From Metamycoplasma canadense (GTDB lineage: Bacteria > Bacillota_I > Bacilli_A > Mycoplasmatales > Metamycoplasmataceae), in the NCBI RefSeq assembly GCF_000828855.1, contig NZ_AP014631.1:496001-560000 (forward strand): DNA of 64,000 nt. Direction: 5' to 3'. The notes under the pieces were generated by a model, which saw only the letters and a list, made by a program, of their open reading frames with translations, was not told where the DNA came from and did not search any database. The translations under genes were made by a program, and so were the position numbers. Shown here piece by piece: positions 22,536 through 35,945 of the stretch; within the stretch, counting starts at the first letter, position 1; every line of letters begins with the position of its first letter.

Positions 22536-23792
22536 TTATGAATTATTTGTTTGTTTTAATAGTTCATTAATTGCGTCAATGGCATTTTGAACATCAATTG
22601 AAGTTGATTTAAAATTAATACGTTTTCTAATTTCTTCTAACTGTACAAGTTTTTCATTATCGCTAGACTTTTTAAATTCTTCTTGTGCTTTTAAGTAAAC
22701 ATCTTTCATTTCAACACCGATTGCTATTCTTTTTTTAATTCTTACTAATTCTTTTTCAGCATAAAGAATTCCTGCAAAATACACTTTATGTCTTTTATCT
22801 TGATTTTCTTTATCAAGAACTGTTTCAGTATATGATTGCAATGTTCTTCTTATTTCACTTTCATTACTATATTTTTTGAATAATTGTTCATGTGTAAGTA
22901 TTAATGTAGCTAAAATTTGAGCATAAACATCCTCAATGTCTTCAACTTGACCCATTATGTAATGATAGGGTTCGGGGAATTTTAAGAATTCTTCTTCATT
23001 TTTTTCAAAATTAAGAAGATGTTCTTCTTCTAACATTGTTTCTTTTAGGTCTCTGTAACCATCTTGATAAGTTTTAACAACCTGTTTATTTTCTTTTTCT
23101 ATATCCTCCACTTTTTTAGTGATTGATACTATTTTATCTTTAACTGTTAGCTCATTGTTATTGATGTAATTAACTAGATTTAAGTAATCTTGTTTGAATA
23201 CAAGAATTTCAATATTTTCGTTGTAATAATCTAATAGCTGTGTATCTAAGCGCTCTAACACTTTTATATCACTTATTTTTGTCTTATCAAATTCGTCTTT
23301 TCAAGTAGTTAAAAATTGATTGATTTTATTGATATTATCACCACTTTTTTGGGTATTCATAAAATTCTTAATTCTATCATATTTAATTTTTAACTTAAAT
23401 CACGTTCCTTCTTTAAAGAGTTTATCGTTAGTACCTAAGGCATTTTTTACCTTTGTCAGAGTATCTTTAAATTTTGAAAAATCAAGTGATTTTAGTTTTG
23501 GAGCAGGAGGAGGAGGAGTTTGAGATTTATTTTTTCAATATTCTTCAACCTTTTTATCATACTCAGAATATACATTTATTTGATCCTCATGTTCTTTTGA
23601 AATAGAATCTTCGATTAATTTATCAAGTTCTGTTTTATCTTTTTTTTCTTCTGGAGTTTCAGTTGGTTTACTTTCTTGCTCTGGTTTAACTTTGTTTTTA
23701 GCAATAACACAGGCAGTAATTCCACTAATCAAACTACTAATGAATGCAACACCACCTAATATTCCTAACAACATTCTATTTTTCTTTTTCAT
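22536..23792 (-). CDS. Hypothetical surface lipoprotein, possibly phase variable
   Basis: 418 residues; TGA codons at 23537, 23405 and 23305 (approximate) are Trp. Signal sequence MKKKNRMLLGILGGVAFISS ends in lipobox ITAC with C28. Then a charged Lys/Glu/Pro region, a short QTPPPPAPK hinge and about 300 mostly helical residues. An AAGGAA site precedes the ATG, and directly upstream of it lies a (TA)11 repeat (23811-23832). I do not recognise the family; the neighbouring pseudogene looks like a relative. Confidence 0.75.
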
Positions 23793-23810
23793 ATTAATTA
23801 TTTCATTCCT

Positions 23811-23832
23811 TATATATATATATATATATATA
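23811..23832 (-). repeat. (TA)11 dinucleotide tract in lipoprotein promoter region
   Basis: Eleven uninterrupted TA units, ending at the ribosome binding site of the 22536-23792 lipoprotein. Its position in the promoter or leader makes slippage able to change expression. Confidence 0.9.
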
Positions 23833-23925
23833 TTCTACTAACTAAAAAAACTTTTTTATTAAAACCACTAAATTTATTATTTTACTTAACAAATTAGTGT
23901 TTTTTTAAACACAAATGTTAATTTT

Positions 23926-23991
23926 AAAATATAACAAACCTTAAGAGTTTTTTAATTTATTTGGTTTAACTTTTGAAGCTTGTTATATTTT
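23926..23991 (-). terminator. Probable terminator after clpB
   Basis: Arms AAAATATAACAA (23926-23937) and TTGTTATATTTT (23980-23991) with a loop of about 42 bases, just past the clpB stop; T-rich tail in the minus direction. Confidence 0.5.
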
Positions 23992-24008
23992 TTGTCAATT
24001 ATTTTATT

Positions 24009-26162
24009 TTAATTTTGTAGACTAATTTTTAATTCGTTATCAATTATTTCAAGATTTATTATTGTATTTTGATTAATTTCATTATTTAAAATAGCATCAG
24101 CAATTTTGTTTTCGATATTCTTTTGAATAAATCTTTTAATAACTCTTGCTCCAAACGCAGAATTGTAAGTATTTTTAGCTATGAAATTTAAAACATTATC
24201 ATCGAAAATTAATTTTGCTTTTATATTATTCAAAATTCTTTTAGCTAGTTTATTTAATTCAAGTAAAACTATTTTTTCAATATCAGTTACACTAAGTGGA
24301 TTAAATGGAATAATTTCATCAATTCTATTTAAAAATTCTGGAGTAAATTTCTTAAGTAATATTTTATTTAATTCTTCATTAGTTGGTATTTTTCTTATTA
24401 TTTGTTCAGATGCTATATTTGAAGTCATAATAATAATTGTATTTTTAAAGCTAATTTTTCTTCCTTTACTATTAGTTAAAAATCCTTCATCTAGAATTTG
24501 TAGTAATATATTTAAAACATCACTATGAGCTTTTTCAATTTCATCAAATAATACAATTGAATAAGGATTTTGTTTTACTTTTTCACTTAGTTGCCCTCCA
24601 TTTTCATCATATCCAATGTATCCTGGAGGTGATCCTATTAATTTAGAAATTGAATGTTTTTCCATATATTCAGACATATCTAATCTAATAATATGGTTTT
24701 CATTATCAAATAGATTAAAAGCTAAAGCTTTTGCTAATTCTGTTTTTCCAACTCCTGTTGGTCCTAAAAAAAGAAATGAACCAATTGGGCGATTAGGATC
24801 GTTAATATTAGTTTTTGATCTTTTAATTGCTTCTGAAACTAAATTAATCGCATTTTTTTGTCCCTTAACTCTTCTTTCTAAATTATTGCTTAGGTTAAGA
24901 ATTTTATTTTTTTCTGTCTCAAGTAGTTTAGTAATTGGAATTTTAGTTCATTTACTTACTATTAAAGCAATTTCTTCTTCATCAATTGTTTCTTTGATTA
25001 GTTTATTTTTAAATTGACTAATTTTTTGTTCAATTTTATTTTTTTGCTCTTCTAGTTCAGGAATTAAAACATACATAATTTTTGAAGCTTCTAAATATTT
25101 GCCTTCCGATTGAAGAATACTTAGTTGATGTTTTAAATTTTCAATATTGTCTTTAACTACAGATAATTTTGCAATGATTTCTTTTTCATTATTTCATTGT
25201 TTTGTTAATTCGCTCTGATTATTTTTTAAATCGTTTAATAAATTAGTAATTTGATTTATTCTTTCTTTACTTTTTTTATCAATTTTTGTTGTTGAATTTT
25301 CAATTGCAGCTTTTTCAATTTCTAATTTTCCAATTTTATAATTTAATTTTTCAATTGGTTCAGGAATATATTTCATTTCAGTTTTAATATTTGAAGCAGC
25401 TTCATCTATTAAATCAATTGCTTTATCTGGTAAAAATCTATCTTGAATATATCTAGCAGATAAATTAGCTGCAGCTATTAATGCCTCATCATTTATTTTA
25501 ACTTCGTGAAATGTTTCATATCTTTCTTTAATTCCTCTAAGAATTGTTATGGTATCTTCTATTGTTGGTTCATTAATAAAAATTTTTTGCATTCTTCTTT
25601 CTAATGCTGAATCTTTTTCTATATATTTTCTGTATTCATCTAATGTTGTGGCTCCTATTAAATGTAATTGTCCTCTAGCCATCATGGGTTTAATAATATT
25701 GCTAAAATCCATATTACTTTCAGAACTTTGTCCAGCTCCAACAATCATATGAACTTCATCGATAAATAAAATTATTTCACCTGTTGATTTTTCAATTTCT
25801 TTTAATAATGATTGCATTCTTTCTTCAAATTCTCCACGATATGAAGATCCGGCAATTATTGACGAAATATTAAGCTCATAAATTTTTTTGTTTTTTAAAT
25901 TTTCTGGAACTTGATTTTGAATAATTTTTAAAGCTAGCCCTTCAACAATAGCTGTTTTTCCTACTCCTGGTTCGCCAACTAAAACAGGGTTATTTTTAGT
26001 TTTTCTTGATAAAATCCTAATAAGTGATCTTATTTCTTCATCTCTGTTAATAACCGGTTCTAATTTTCCTTCCAAAGCAAGTTTTGTTAATTCTCTTCCG
26101 TACTCTTCAAGAGGATTTTTATTTTTTTTATTTTCGTTATATGGTGTTCATGATGCATGCAT
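24009..26162 (-). CDS. clpB: ATP-dependent chaperone ClpB (no N-terminal domain)
   Basis: Disaggregase acting with DnaK. 717 residues: NBD1 with GEPGVGKT (about 63-70) and LFIDEVH, a coiled-coil middle domain (about 330-430), NBD2 with GPTGVGKT near 465, the pore loop [11 protein letters not shown] and [10 protein letters not shown]. The usual double Clp-N domain of about 150 residues is missing; the protein starts [13 protein letters not shown] and runs straight into NBD1. The middle domain separates it from ClpC/ClpA. Start ATG 26162 has AAGGAGA upstream. Regulated by the CIRCE element at 26217-26243. Confidence 0.95.
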
Positions 26163-26203
26163 AATAAAAACTCTCCTTCTTTATAACATGGTTTTATAAA
26201 AAA

Positions 26204-26209
26204 ATTATA
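26204..26209 (-). promoter_or_regulatory. -10 box of clpB
   Basis: TATAAT on the minus strand, about 7 bases downstream of the CIRCE operator, so HrcA bound at CIRCE would block RNA polymerase. Confidence 0.65.
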
Positions 26210-26216
26210 TCATTTT

Positions 26217-26243
26217 TTAGCACTCTTGATAATAAAGTGCTAA
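26217..26243 (-). promoter_or_regulatory. CIRCE operator (HrcA binding site)
   Basis: TTAGCACTC - nine bases - AAGTGCTAA, one mismatch from the consensus TTAGCACTC-N9-GAGTGCTAA. It lies over the promoter of clpB, implying heat-shock control by HrcA, which must be encoded elsewhere. Confidence 0.92.
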
Positions 26244-26288
26244 AAAATAAAATAAGATTTTACACTGAATAATTAGAGTTTAAAAAAA

Positions 26289-26341
26289 TATAATGATTAT
26301 GTATTTTTAATAAATAACTAAAAAATAAAAAGTAATATAAT
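26289..26341 (+). promoter_or_regulatory. Two candidate -10 boxes for the ATP synthase operon
   Basis: TATAAT at 26289-26294 and again at 26336-26341, ahead of the atpI-like gene at 26374. No clear -35 element. Confidence 0.45.
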
Positions 26342-26373
26342 TTAACAAGGTTATTTTATATAACCACTTGAGT

Positions 26374-26832
26374 ATGACAAAATTAACTGGAAAAAATTTT
26401 TGAATAATCTATACTACTTTAAATATATCATTAATGCTTATATTTGCTTCATTGGCATTTTTTGATTACTCTTTAATATTGGGATTTTTAGTAGGAATGA
26501 TTAGTTTTTTATTATTTTTACTACTAATAAAACTAGCTTTAAAAATGGTTAAAAATAGTATTGAAACTCAAGAAAAAAAACAATATAAGATAAAGCTTTA
26601 TACGGCTTTTTTAATTTTTTTATTATTACTATTTTTAAATTTAGGATTACTAAGTTTGTTTATATGAGTTAATAGCTATTATCATCATAATTATAATAAT
26701 GAAACTAATATTGCATTTTTTCCATTTAATGTAATAACAATAACATCTCCATATTTATTGTTATCAATATTTTCAATAATATGAGGTATTTATTTGTTAA
26801 TAAAAACAAAAAGAAAGGAGGATAATGGATAA
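26374..26832 (+). CDS. AtpI-like membrane protein leading the ATP synthase operon
   Basis: 152 residues, four hydrophobic helices (about 10-30, 31-52, 72-95 and 120-142). Sequence similarity to AtpI is not visible, but the place directly before atpB corresponds to the MG406-type gene that precedes atpB in other mycoplasmas. TGA at 26401 and two more are Trp. No clear Shine-Dalgarno. Overlaps atpB by 8 bases. Confidence 0.7.
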
Positions 26833-27631
26833 ACTATTAAAACTTAATTGATTTGGGTCAAAAGAAATAAATTCTAATCAAATTTTTTCATTAATTGTAT
26901 TAGTCTTTATAACATTGGTTTTATCAATTTTAATTTATATTGCAATTAAAAGACAAAAAATAAATAAAGCTCCAAATGCGGCAATTATTTTAGTTGAAAC
27001 AGCTATTATTGGTGGGGATAGTTTTTTTAGTGAAACTCATGAATCAAAATTTGATAGAGCAAACCCTTACTTAATTTCTTTATTTGCTTTTATGTTTTTT
27101 GGTAATATCCTTTCATTAATCGGTTTTGCTCCGATAGGAACAAGTTTATCTGCAGTTTTAGCAGCAACAGTTGTGTCATGATTAGGAACAGCATGAGTTG
27201 GTATTGCTTATAATAAAATTAAGCATATAATTAAATTATTAAATCCCTTAGAATTTGCTTCAAATTATTCACCTATTATTTCAATGACATTCCGGGTATA
27301 TGGAAATATTATTGGAGGAGTTGTTTTAGTTTCTTTAGCTACAATATTTTTAAATAATATTTGGGCTAAGATTATTGGTATTCCCCCTACAGCTCCAGCA
27401 ACTACTTTTAACCCATTTGGAATTTTGGTATTGCCAGCATTTAATTTATATTTTGATTTATTTGGTGGTGCAATACAAGCATTTGTTTTTGTAGTTTTAA
27501 CTATGTCCTACTGATCTCAGGCAGCACAAGTTGATATTAAAGAAAAACATAAAAAGAAAATAAGAGATTGAAAGAAAAAAATAATTGCTAATAAGCAAAA
27601 AACTCAAGAAATTGAGCAAATATTAACATAA
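26825..27631 (+). CDS. atpB: ATP synthase Fo subunit a
   Basis: Membrane subunit forming the proton half-channels next to the c ring. 268 residues, five to six helices. The essential Arg lies in SMTFRVYGNIIGG, matching the conserved R-x-x-G-N helix. An AAAGGAGG site overlaps the end of the atpI-like gene. Four TGA codons are Trp. Confidence 0.93.
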
Positions 27632-27656
27632 AAATATTTATTTTAGGAGAAAAAAA

Positions 27657-27965
27657 ATGATTGAAAAATTAAGTCAAATCAGTGAAACTATTCAAAATTT
27701 TAATTCTGAAAAAGCTAATTTAGGAACAAATCAAAATTATCCAATTGCTTATGGATTAACAATGTTAGGCGCAGGGATTGCAGTAGCTGGCGCCGGGCTA
27801 GTTTCTGTAGGACAAGGTGTAGCTGTTGCTAAAGCTTGTGAAGCTGTTGGTAGAAATCCAGAAGCTTTATCAAAAGTTCGTACACTATTAATTTTAGGTT
27901 TAGCTATTGTTGAAACTGCTTCTATTTACTGTTTAGTTATTGCTTTATTATTAATTTTTGTATAA
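27657..27965 (+). CDS. atpE: ATP synthase Fo subunit c
   Basis: Ring-forming proteolipid. 102 residues, longer than the usual 70-80 because about 30 polar residues precede helix 1. Helix 1 is Gly/Ala-rich (GAGIAVAGAGLVSVGQG), the polar loop is GRNPEA, and helix 2 carries the ion-binding acid E86 (AIVETASIY). No Na+ motif is obvious. An AGGAGA site precedes the ATG. Confidence 0.95.
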   Translation: MIEKLSQISETIQNFNSEKANLGTNQNYPIAYGLTMLGAGIAVAGAGLVSVGQGVAVAKACEAVGRNPEALSKVRTLLILGLAIVETASIYCLVIALLLIFV

Positions 27966-27976
27966 AAAATAGAAAC

Positions 27977-28528
27977 ATGAAAATTGATCAAATATTAACT
28001 AAAAGTTCCGAAGGAACAGGAAGTGTTAGTGAAGAATTAGAAAAAACATTTTCTGGATTAGGTTTTAGTTGACCATTATTTATATTTTCATTAATAGTTT
28101 TAATGCTTGTAACCGTTATTATCACTTTTTTGGTTTATAAACCAGTTAAAAAAATGGTACAAAAACGTCAAGAATTAATTCAGGAAAATATTGACGCTTC
28201 AATAAAAGCTAAAGATGAAGCTTTAAAAATTCAAGAAGAGCATGATAAAAAAATTATTGAAGCAAATAACCAAGCAAGAACTATCATAAATAATGCTAAG
28301 GCTGAAAGCGAAAGAATTGTTAATAGTGGTTCAGCTATAGCAAAGAAAAAAGCTGAGATGATGTTAGAACAAGCTGAAATTTTAATTAATAAAAAAAGAG
28401 CTGAATTTAATAAAGAACAAAAGAAAATTATTATTGAAAGTGCTGTTGAAATAGCACAAAAAATTATTGGTCGCGAAATCCAAGATAGCGACAATATTAA
28501 AATGATTCAAGAAGTTATTAAAAAATAG
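27977..28528 (+). CDS. atpF: ATP synthase Fo subunit b
   Basis: Peripheral stalk subunit. 183 residues: a polar N-terminus of about 32 residues, one membrane helix (about 34-55, FIFSLIVLMLVTVIITFLVY) and a long charged coiled coil (KPVKKMVQKRQELIQENI onward). ATG 27977 is used because it includes the N-terminal lead and follows atpE by 11 nt. No lipobox, unlike subunit b of some other mycoplasmas. Confidence 0.9.
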
Positions 28529-28530
28529 TT

Positions 28531-29061
28531 ATGACAGATTTAAATGAAGTTATTAACAATTGATCATTTGCTTTATTTGATTTAGCTAGAAACTCAAATA
28601 AATTAATTGAAATTACTAATCAAGCTGCAGACATTATTAAGGTTTTAAAATTAAATAAAAAATATTTAACAATTTTAAATTCTTTTGATATTTCAGAAGA
28701 AAAAAAGTATAACTTGATTGATAAAGCTTTTGCTTCTTATCATTCATATATTATTAATACAATTAAATTAGCAACAAAAAAACATGTTGTGAAATATATG
28801 GATATTATTTTTCACCGTTTTATTGAATTATCTAACGAAGAATTAAACATTAAGTTTGGTTATGTTTATTCAGTTAAGTCATTAAGCAAAAAAGAAATTA
28901 CAGATTTAGAAAATAAATTTTCAAAAGCATTAAATGCACAAGTAACGTTATTTAATGAATTAGATCCAACATTAATCGGTGGAATAAAAATAAAAATTGA
29001 CGAATTTTTAATTGATAATTCAGTTTTAGGAAAATTAAACAAAATTAAATCATTAGTATAA
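28531..29061 (+). CDS. atpH: ATP synthase F1 subunit delta
   Basis: Links the b stalk to the alpha3beta3 head. 176 residues, helical N-terminal domain and a C-terminal part with [15 protein letters not shown] and [14 protein letters not shown], the typical delta signature. Starts 2 nt after atpF. Confidence 0.93.
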
Positions 29062-29074
29062 TGAAAGGAAAAAT

Positions 29075-30636
29075 ATGGCTTTAAAACCAAGTGATTTATC
29101 AGCTATTATTAAAAATCAAATTAAAGATTTTAATGAAACTATTGCTTATAATGAAGTCGGAAGAGTTATAACTGTTGGTGATGGAATAGCCTTGGTTAGT
29201 GGACTTACTAATGTTGAATATGGTGAACTAGTTATTTTTGACTGTGGTATAGTTGGAATGGCATTAAATCTTGAAGAAGAATTAGTTGGTGTTGTTGTCA
29301 TGGGGGATGATAGAAATATTGTTGAAAATTCGCACGTTAAAAGAACTCATGATGTTATTTCTGTTGAAGTTGGTGATGCCTTATTAGGTAGAGTTTTAAA
29401 TGCTTTAGCAAAACCAATAGATGGCAAAGGAAAAATTAATTCTGAAATAAGAAGACCAATTTTTAAAATAGCTCCTGGAGTTATGACACGTAAGGAAGTT
29501 TCAGAACCACTTCACACTGGAATTTTAGCAATAGATGCTTTAATTCCGATCGGTAAAGGGCAACGTGAATTAATAATTGGTGATAGACAAACTGGAAAAA
29601 CAGCGATTGCTATAGACTCAATTTTAAATCAAAAAGGTAAAGATGTTTTTTGTATATATGTTGCAATTGGTCAAAAAAATTCAACAATTACCCAAATTGT
29701 TGATCAACTTTCTAAAAATGATGCCTTAAAATATACGACTATTATTGCTGCCTCTGCTTCTGAAAGCGCTCCTTTACAATATATAGCTCCTTATACCGCC
29801 GTTACAATTGCTGAAGAATGAATGTCAAGAGGAAAAAATGTTTTAATAGTTTATGATGATTTATCAAAACACGCTGTTGCATATCGTACATTATCATTAC
29901 TATTAAGAAGACCTCCTGGACGTGAAGCATATCCTGGCGACGTATTTTATTTACATTCACAATTACTTGAAAGATCAGCGCGTTTAAATGAAGAATATGG
30001 TGGTGGTTCAATTACAGCCCTACCAATTATCGAAACACAAGCTGAAGATATTTCAGCATATATTCCAACTAATGTTATTTCAATCACAGATGGTCAAATT
30101 TTTACTAAAGAATCATTATTTAATTCAGGACAAAGACCTGCTATTGATATTGGTTATTCAGTTAGTCGTGTTGGATCTTCAGCACAAACTAAGATGACTA
30201 AAAAAATTGTTTCTAGTTTAAAATTAGAATTAGCTCAATACAACGAAATGCAAGCTTTTGCTCAATTCGGTTCTGACTTAGATCAAAATACAAGAATTAT
30301 TCTTGATCACGGTGCAAAAGTTTATGAATTATTAAAACAAGCTCAATTTTCACCCTATTCACCAACACAACAAATTATTTTATTATTCTGTGCTAAATAC
30401 TGTTTAATTAATGTTATTCCTAAAAATATGATTGTTAATTATCGTCAACAAATTTTAACATTCTTTGAAACAAATACAGAAGCGACAAAGATTTTAAGAA
30501 AAATTAATGAAGCTAATGATTGAACTAATGAGTTAATTGAAGAAATTTATAATCAAATTATTGCATTTAATGATTTATTTATAAAAACAATCCCATTGTA
30601 TAACAAAGATAACTTTATTCCTGTTCCAGAATTACC

Positions 30637-30658
<22 letters not shown>
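29075..30658 (+). CDS. atpA: ATP synthase F1 subunit alpha
   Basis: Non-catalytic nucleotide-binding subunit of F1. 527 residues with Walker A GDRQTGKT near residue 170, [12 protein letters not shown] and [14 protein letters not shown], the alpha/beta signature. TGA at 29819 and 30521 are Trp. The last 22 bases overlap the atpG start. Confidence 0.97.
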
Positions 30659-32963
<2,305 letters not shown>

Positions 32964-32965
32964 TT

Positions 32966-33331
32966 ATGAATAATAAATTAATTGATGTTGTTATTACAAC
33001 TCATGATGGTGTTTATTATCAATCTCAAGCTTCGATAGTAACTTTTACAACTACTGAAGGTCAAATTGGTTTGATGAAGGAAGCCATCCCCTTTTTAGCA
33101 GCATTAATCCCTTCACAAATATATGTTAAAAATAAAGATAATATAATAGAAATTTTTTATATTGATCGTGGAATTGTTGAATTTAAAAACAATTTATTAT
33201 CGATAATAGTGAATAATATTGACATTAAACCATTTGATTTACATGCTAAATTTTATAAGCAAAAACAAACAAAATATACTGTTATTGAAGAAATATTTTT
33301 GAAAAAAAAATTGGCTGAACAAAAAAAATAA
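32966..33331 (+). CDS. atpC: ATP synthase F1 subunit epsilon
   Basis: Couples rotor to c ring and can inhibit ATPase. 121 residues: N-terminal beta-sandwich domain (ITTHDGVYYQSQASIVTFTT, TEGQIGLMKEAIPFLAAL) and a short helical C-terminus. Two nt after atpD; last gene of the operon. Confidence 0.93.
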   Translation: MNNKLIDVVITTHDGVYYQSQASIVTFTTTEGQIGLMKEAIPFLAALIPSQIYVKNKDNIIEIFYIDRGIVEFKNNLLSIIVNNIDIKPFDLHAKFYKQKQTKYTVIEEIFLKKKLAEQKK

Positions 33332-33333
33332 TT

Positions 33334-33364
33334 TTAATGCAGATTTATTATTCTGCATTTTTTA
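33334..33364 (+). terminator. Terminator of the ATP synthase operon
   Basis: Arms AATGCAGA (33336-33343) and TCTGCATT (33352-33359) followed by T5. Confidence 0.85.
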
Positions 33365-33396
33365 TAAGAATAAACTTTATTAGTTAGGAGAAAAAA

Positions 33397-33915
33397 ATGA
33401 TTAAAACTATTTATTTAGCCGGGGGATGCTTTTGAGGGGTACAAGCATATTTTTCACATGTTAAAGGAATCATAGATTCTAAAGTTGGATACGCTAATGG
33501 TTTAACTAAAAAAACCACATATCAACAAATAAAATTTACACAACATGCTGAAACCTTGCAACTAAAATATGATTCAGATCAAATTTCATTAGAAGAAATA
33601 ATTTTACATTTATTTAGATTTATTGAACCTGATTCATTAAATAAACAAGGTGTTGACACTGGGATTCAATATAGAACTGGGGTTTATTACCTAGATGAAA
33701 TTGATTTTTTAAAAATAAATAAATTATTTGAAATTTTAAAAAAAGATTATAAAGAGTTCTATGTCGAGCTTAAAAAACTGGATAATTTTTGTTTAGCAGA
33801 AGAATATCATCAAAATTATTTAGTAAAAAATCCACTTGGATACTGCCATGTTAATTTATTAGTTGATTTTAATTTAACTAATAAAGAAAAAGAAATCTTA
33901 GATTTATTAAAATAA
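33397..33915 (+). CDS. msrA: Peptide methionine-S-sulfoxide reductase
   Basis: Repairs oxidised Met. 172 residues; the catalytic GGCFWG is at residues 9-14 with C11, the Trp being a TGA codon. Later YHQNYLVKNPLGYC matches the family (EYHQxYL). GGTTTACCN-type variants are absent. An AGGAGA site precedes ATG 33397. Only the MsrA domain is present, without MsrB fusion. Confidence 0.95.
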
Positions 33916-34020
33916 TAAATTCTTATAATATTTGCCATTTATTTATTTTAATAAATGAGTATGATAAAATTTAATATATTAGTTATATAAGATTAATAAT
34001 GAAAAGTCTCGGGTAAAAAA

Positions 34021-34482
34021 ATGAAAAAAGTTAAAAAATTTATTCTTTCTCTTACTTGTTTAGCAACCGTTGCGACAACAACTATGTTTATAGCTGTTTC
34101 TATTAAAAAAAATGAACCTTCTTCAGATTTAAAAGAAACAAACGAATTATTAGAAACATATAAAAGCAATAAAATAGAATTAGAAAAATTAAAGGCATCA
34201 TTAGAAGAACAAAATAAAAATCTAATCGATATTTTAGAAAAAGATAAAGCAACAGAACAAGAATTAAGATTATTAGAAGAAAAAATTGAAAATCTTACTG
34301 CTAAATTACAATATGAGGAATGATATTCTGCAAAAATAAAGGAATTATCAACAAAAAAAGAAATTGTAAGTGAAATTGAAAAAATAAATAAAAATAAAAA
34401 AGCAAATACTAAAACTGAATTTGAATCATTAAAAAATGAAATTGAAGCTAAAATTTCAGAATTAAGCAAAAAAAATTCTTAG
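34021..34482 (+). CDS. Hypothetical exported coiled-coil protein
   Basis: 153 residues. N-terminal basic region plus hydrophobic helix (residues about 8-28, FILSLTCLATVATTTMFIAV) suggests a signal anchor; the rest is a continuous charged coiled coil of Leu/Glu/Lys heptads. There is no lipobox after the core. The N-terminal pattern resembles that of the 45353 surface protein (LATATTV). One TGA at 34321 is Trp. I do not recognise the family. Confidence 0.65.
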
Positions 34483-34507
34483 TTATCTTTATTAATTAAT
34501 GTTTATT

Positions 34508-34550
34508 AAAATAAATCCAGCTATTATAATTTGGATTTATTTTTATTTTT
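34508..34550 (+). terminator. Terminator after the coiled-coil protein gene
   Basis: Arms AAAATAAATCCA (34508-34519) and TGGATTTATTTT (34532-34543), then T-rich sequence. Confidence 0.75.
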
Positions 34551-34597
34551 TATAAAGAAGCTTAATTTATGTTAAAATTATTAAGCAATTTAAAAAT

Positions 34598-34674
34598 GGC
34601 GTTCGTGGCGAAGTGGTTAACGCTCCGGGTTGTGGCTCCGGCATACGAGGGTTCGATCCCCTTCGAACGCCCCA
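34598..34674 (+). tRNA. tRNA-His (GTG)
   Basis: Acceptor GCGTTCG/CGAACGC with the extra G-1 at 34598 opposite C73, the His identity element; anticodon loop TTGTGGC (GTG); CCA encoded. Confidence 0.97.
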
Positions 34675-34790
34675 TTTTTTTTATTTCTTTTTTATTTTAT
34701 TGCATAATTTTTTCATTATAAAATTAAGGTAATTTTTAATATTTTATTAAAATTATTATTATAAAAAATAAATATTGTTGGAGGTTAAAA

Positions 34791-35894
34791 ATGTCATTAA
34801 AAGCCGGTATTGTAGGACTTCCTAATGTTGGAAAGTCAACACTTTTTTCTGCATTAACATTAAATGAAGTTGAAGCAGCAAATTATGCTTTTACAACGAT
34901 TGAACCAAATGTTGCAATTGTTAATTTAGAAGATGAAAGACTTTATAATCTTGCTAAAATTGTAAATGCTAAAAAAATAACTCCAGCTACTTTTCAGTTT
35001 GTGGATATTGCTGGTTTAGTTGAAGGCGCTTCAAAAGGAGAAGGATTAGGAAATAAATTTCTAGCAAATATTCGCGAAGTTGATGCGATTGTTCATGTTG
35101 TAAGATGTTTTGAAAATGATAATATTGTTCATGTTAACAATAAAATTAATCCTATTGAAGACTTAAAAATAATTAACTTAGAACTTATTTTATCTGATTT
35201 GCAAACAGTTGAAAATATTTTAAATCGTATCGGAAAAAGGGCGCTTAATTCAAATGATAAAGAATTAAAAAAAGAATATGATCTTCTTTTGGAAATTAAA
35301 AAACATTTAATGGATGAAAAAATGCTTAAAAATATTGATTTTTCACAAGAGCAATTAGCTTTTATTAAAAACTATCAATTTTTAACATTAAAACCAACTA
35401 TTTATGTTGCAAATTTAGATGTTAATTCATATAAAAATATTAATGAAGCAAAATATTACTTAGCACTAAAAAATGAACTTGAAAAAGCTAAAGAAATAAT
35501 TATTCCAATTTGTATAAAAATTGAATATGAAGTATCACAATTTTCTAAAGATGAAAAAAATATGTTTTTAAATGAGTATAATATTTCTCAATCTGGACTT
35601 GATACTATTATTTCAAAAAGTTTTTATTTATTAAATCAATCTACTTATTTTACTGCCGGCGAAACTGAAACTCGTGCATGAGTTTTTAAAAATGGTATGA
35701 ATGCTGCTGAATGTGCGGGTATTATTCACACAGATTTTGAAAAAAAATTTGTTAAAGCGGAAGTTATTAAATATGATGACTATATTTTATATAAAGGCGA
35801 AAAATTAGCAAAAGAAGCTGGCAAAATGTCATTAGAAGGTCGAAATTATTTAATGCAAGACGGTGATGTTTGCTATTTTAAAATTGCGAAATAA
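34791..35894 (+). CDS. ychF: Ribosome-binding ATPase YchF
   Basis: Obg-family P-loop protein that prefers ATP. 367 residues: G1 GLPNVGKS near residue 9, G3 [20 protein letters not shown], a NLDVN segment replacing the G-protein NKxD as usual for YchF, and a C-terminal TGS domain. TGA at 35680 is Trp. A GGAGG site precedes the ATG. Confidence 0.96.
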
Positions 35895-35922
35895 AAAACT
35901 GGACTTTTTAAACCAGTTTTTT
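35893..35922 (+). terminator. Terminator of ychF
   Basis: Arms AAAAAACTGG (35893-35902) and CCAGTTTTTT (35913-35922). It begins at the ychF stop codon. Confidence 0.85.
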
Positions 35923-35945
35923 ATTTATTCAAATTAATTTTGATA

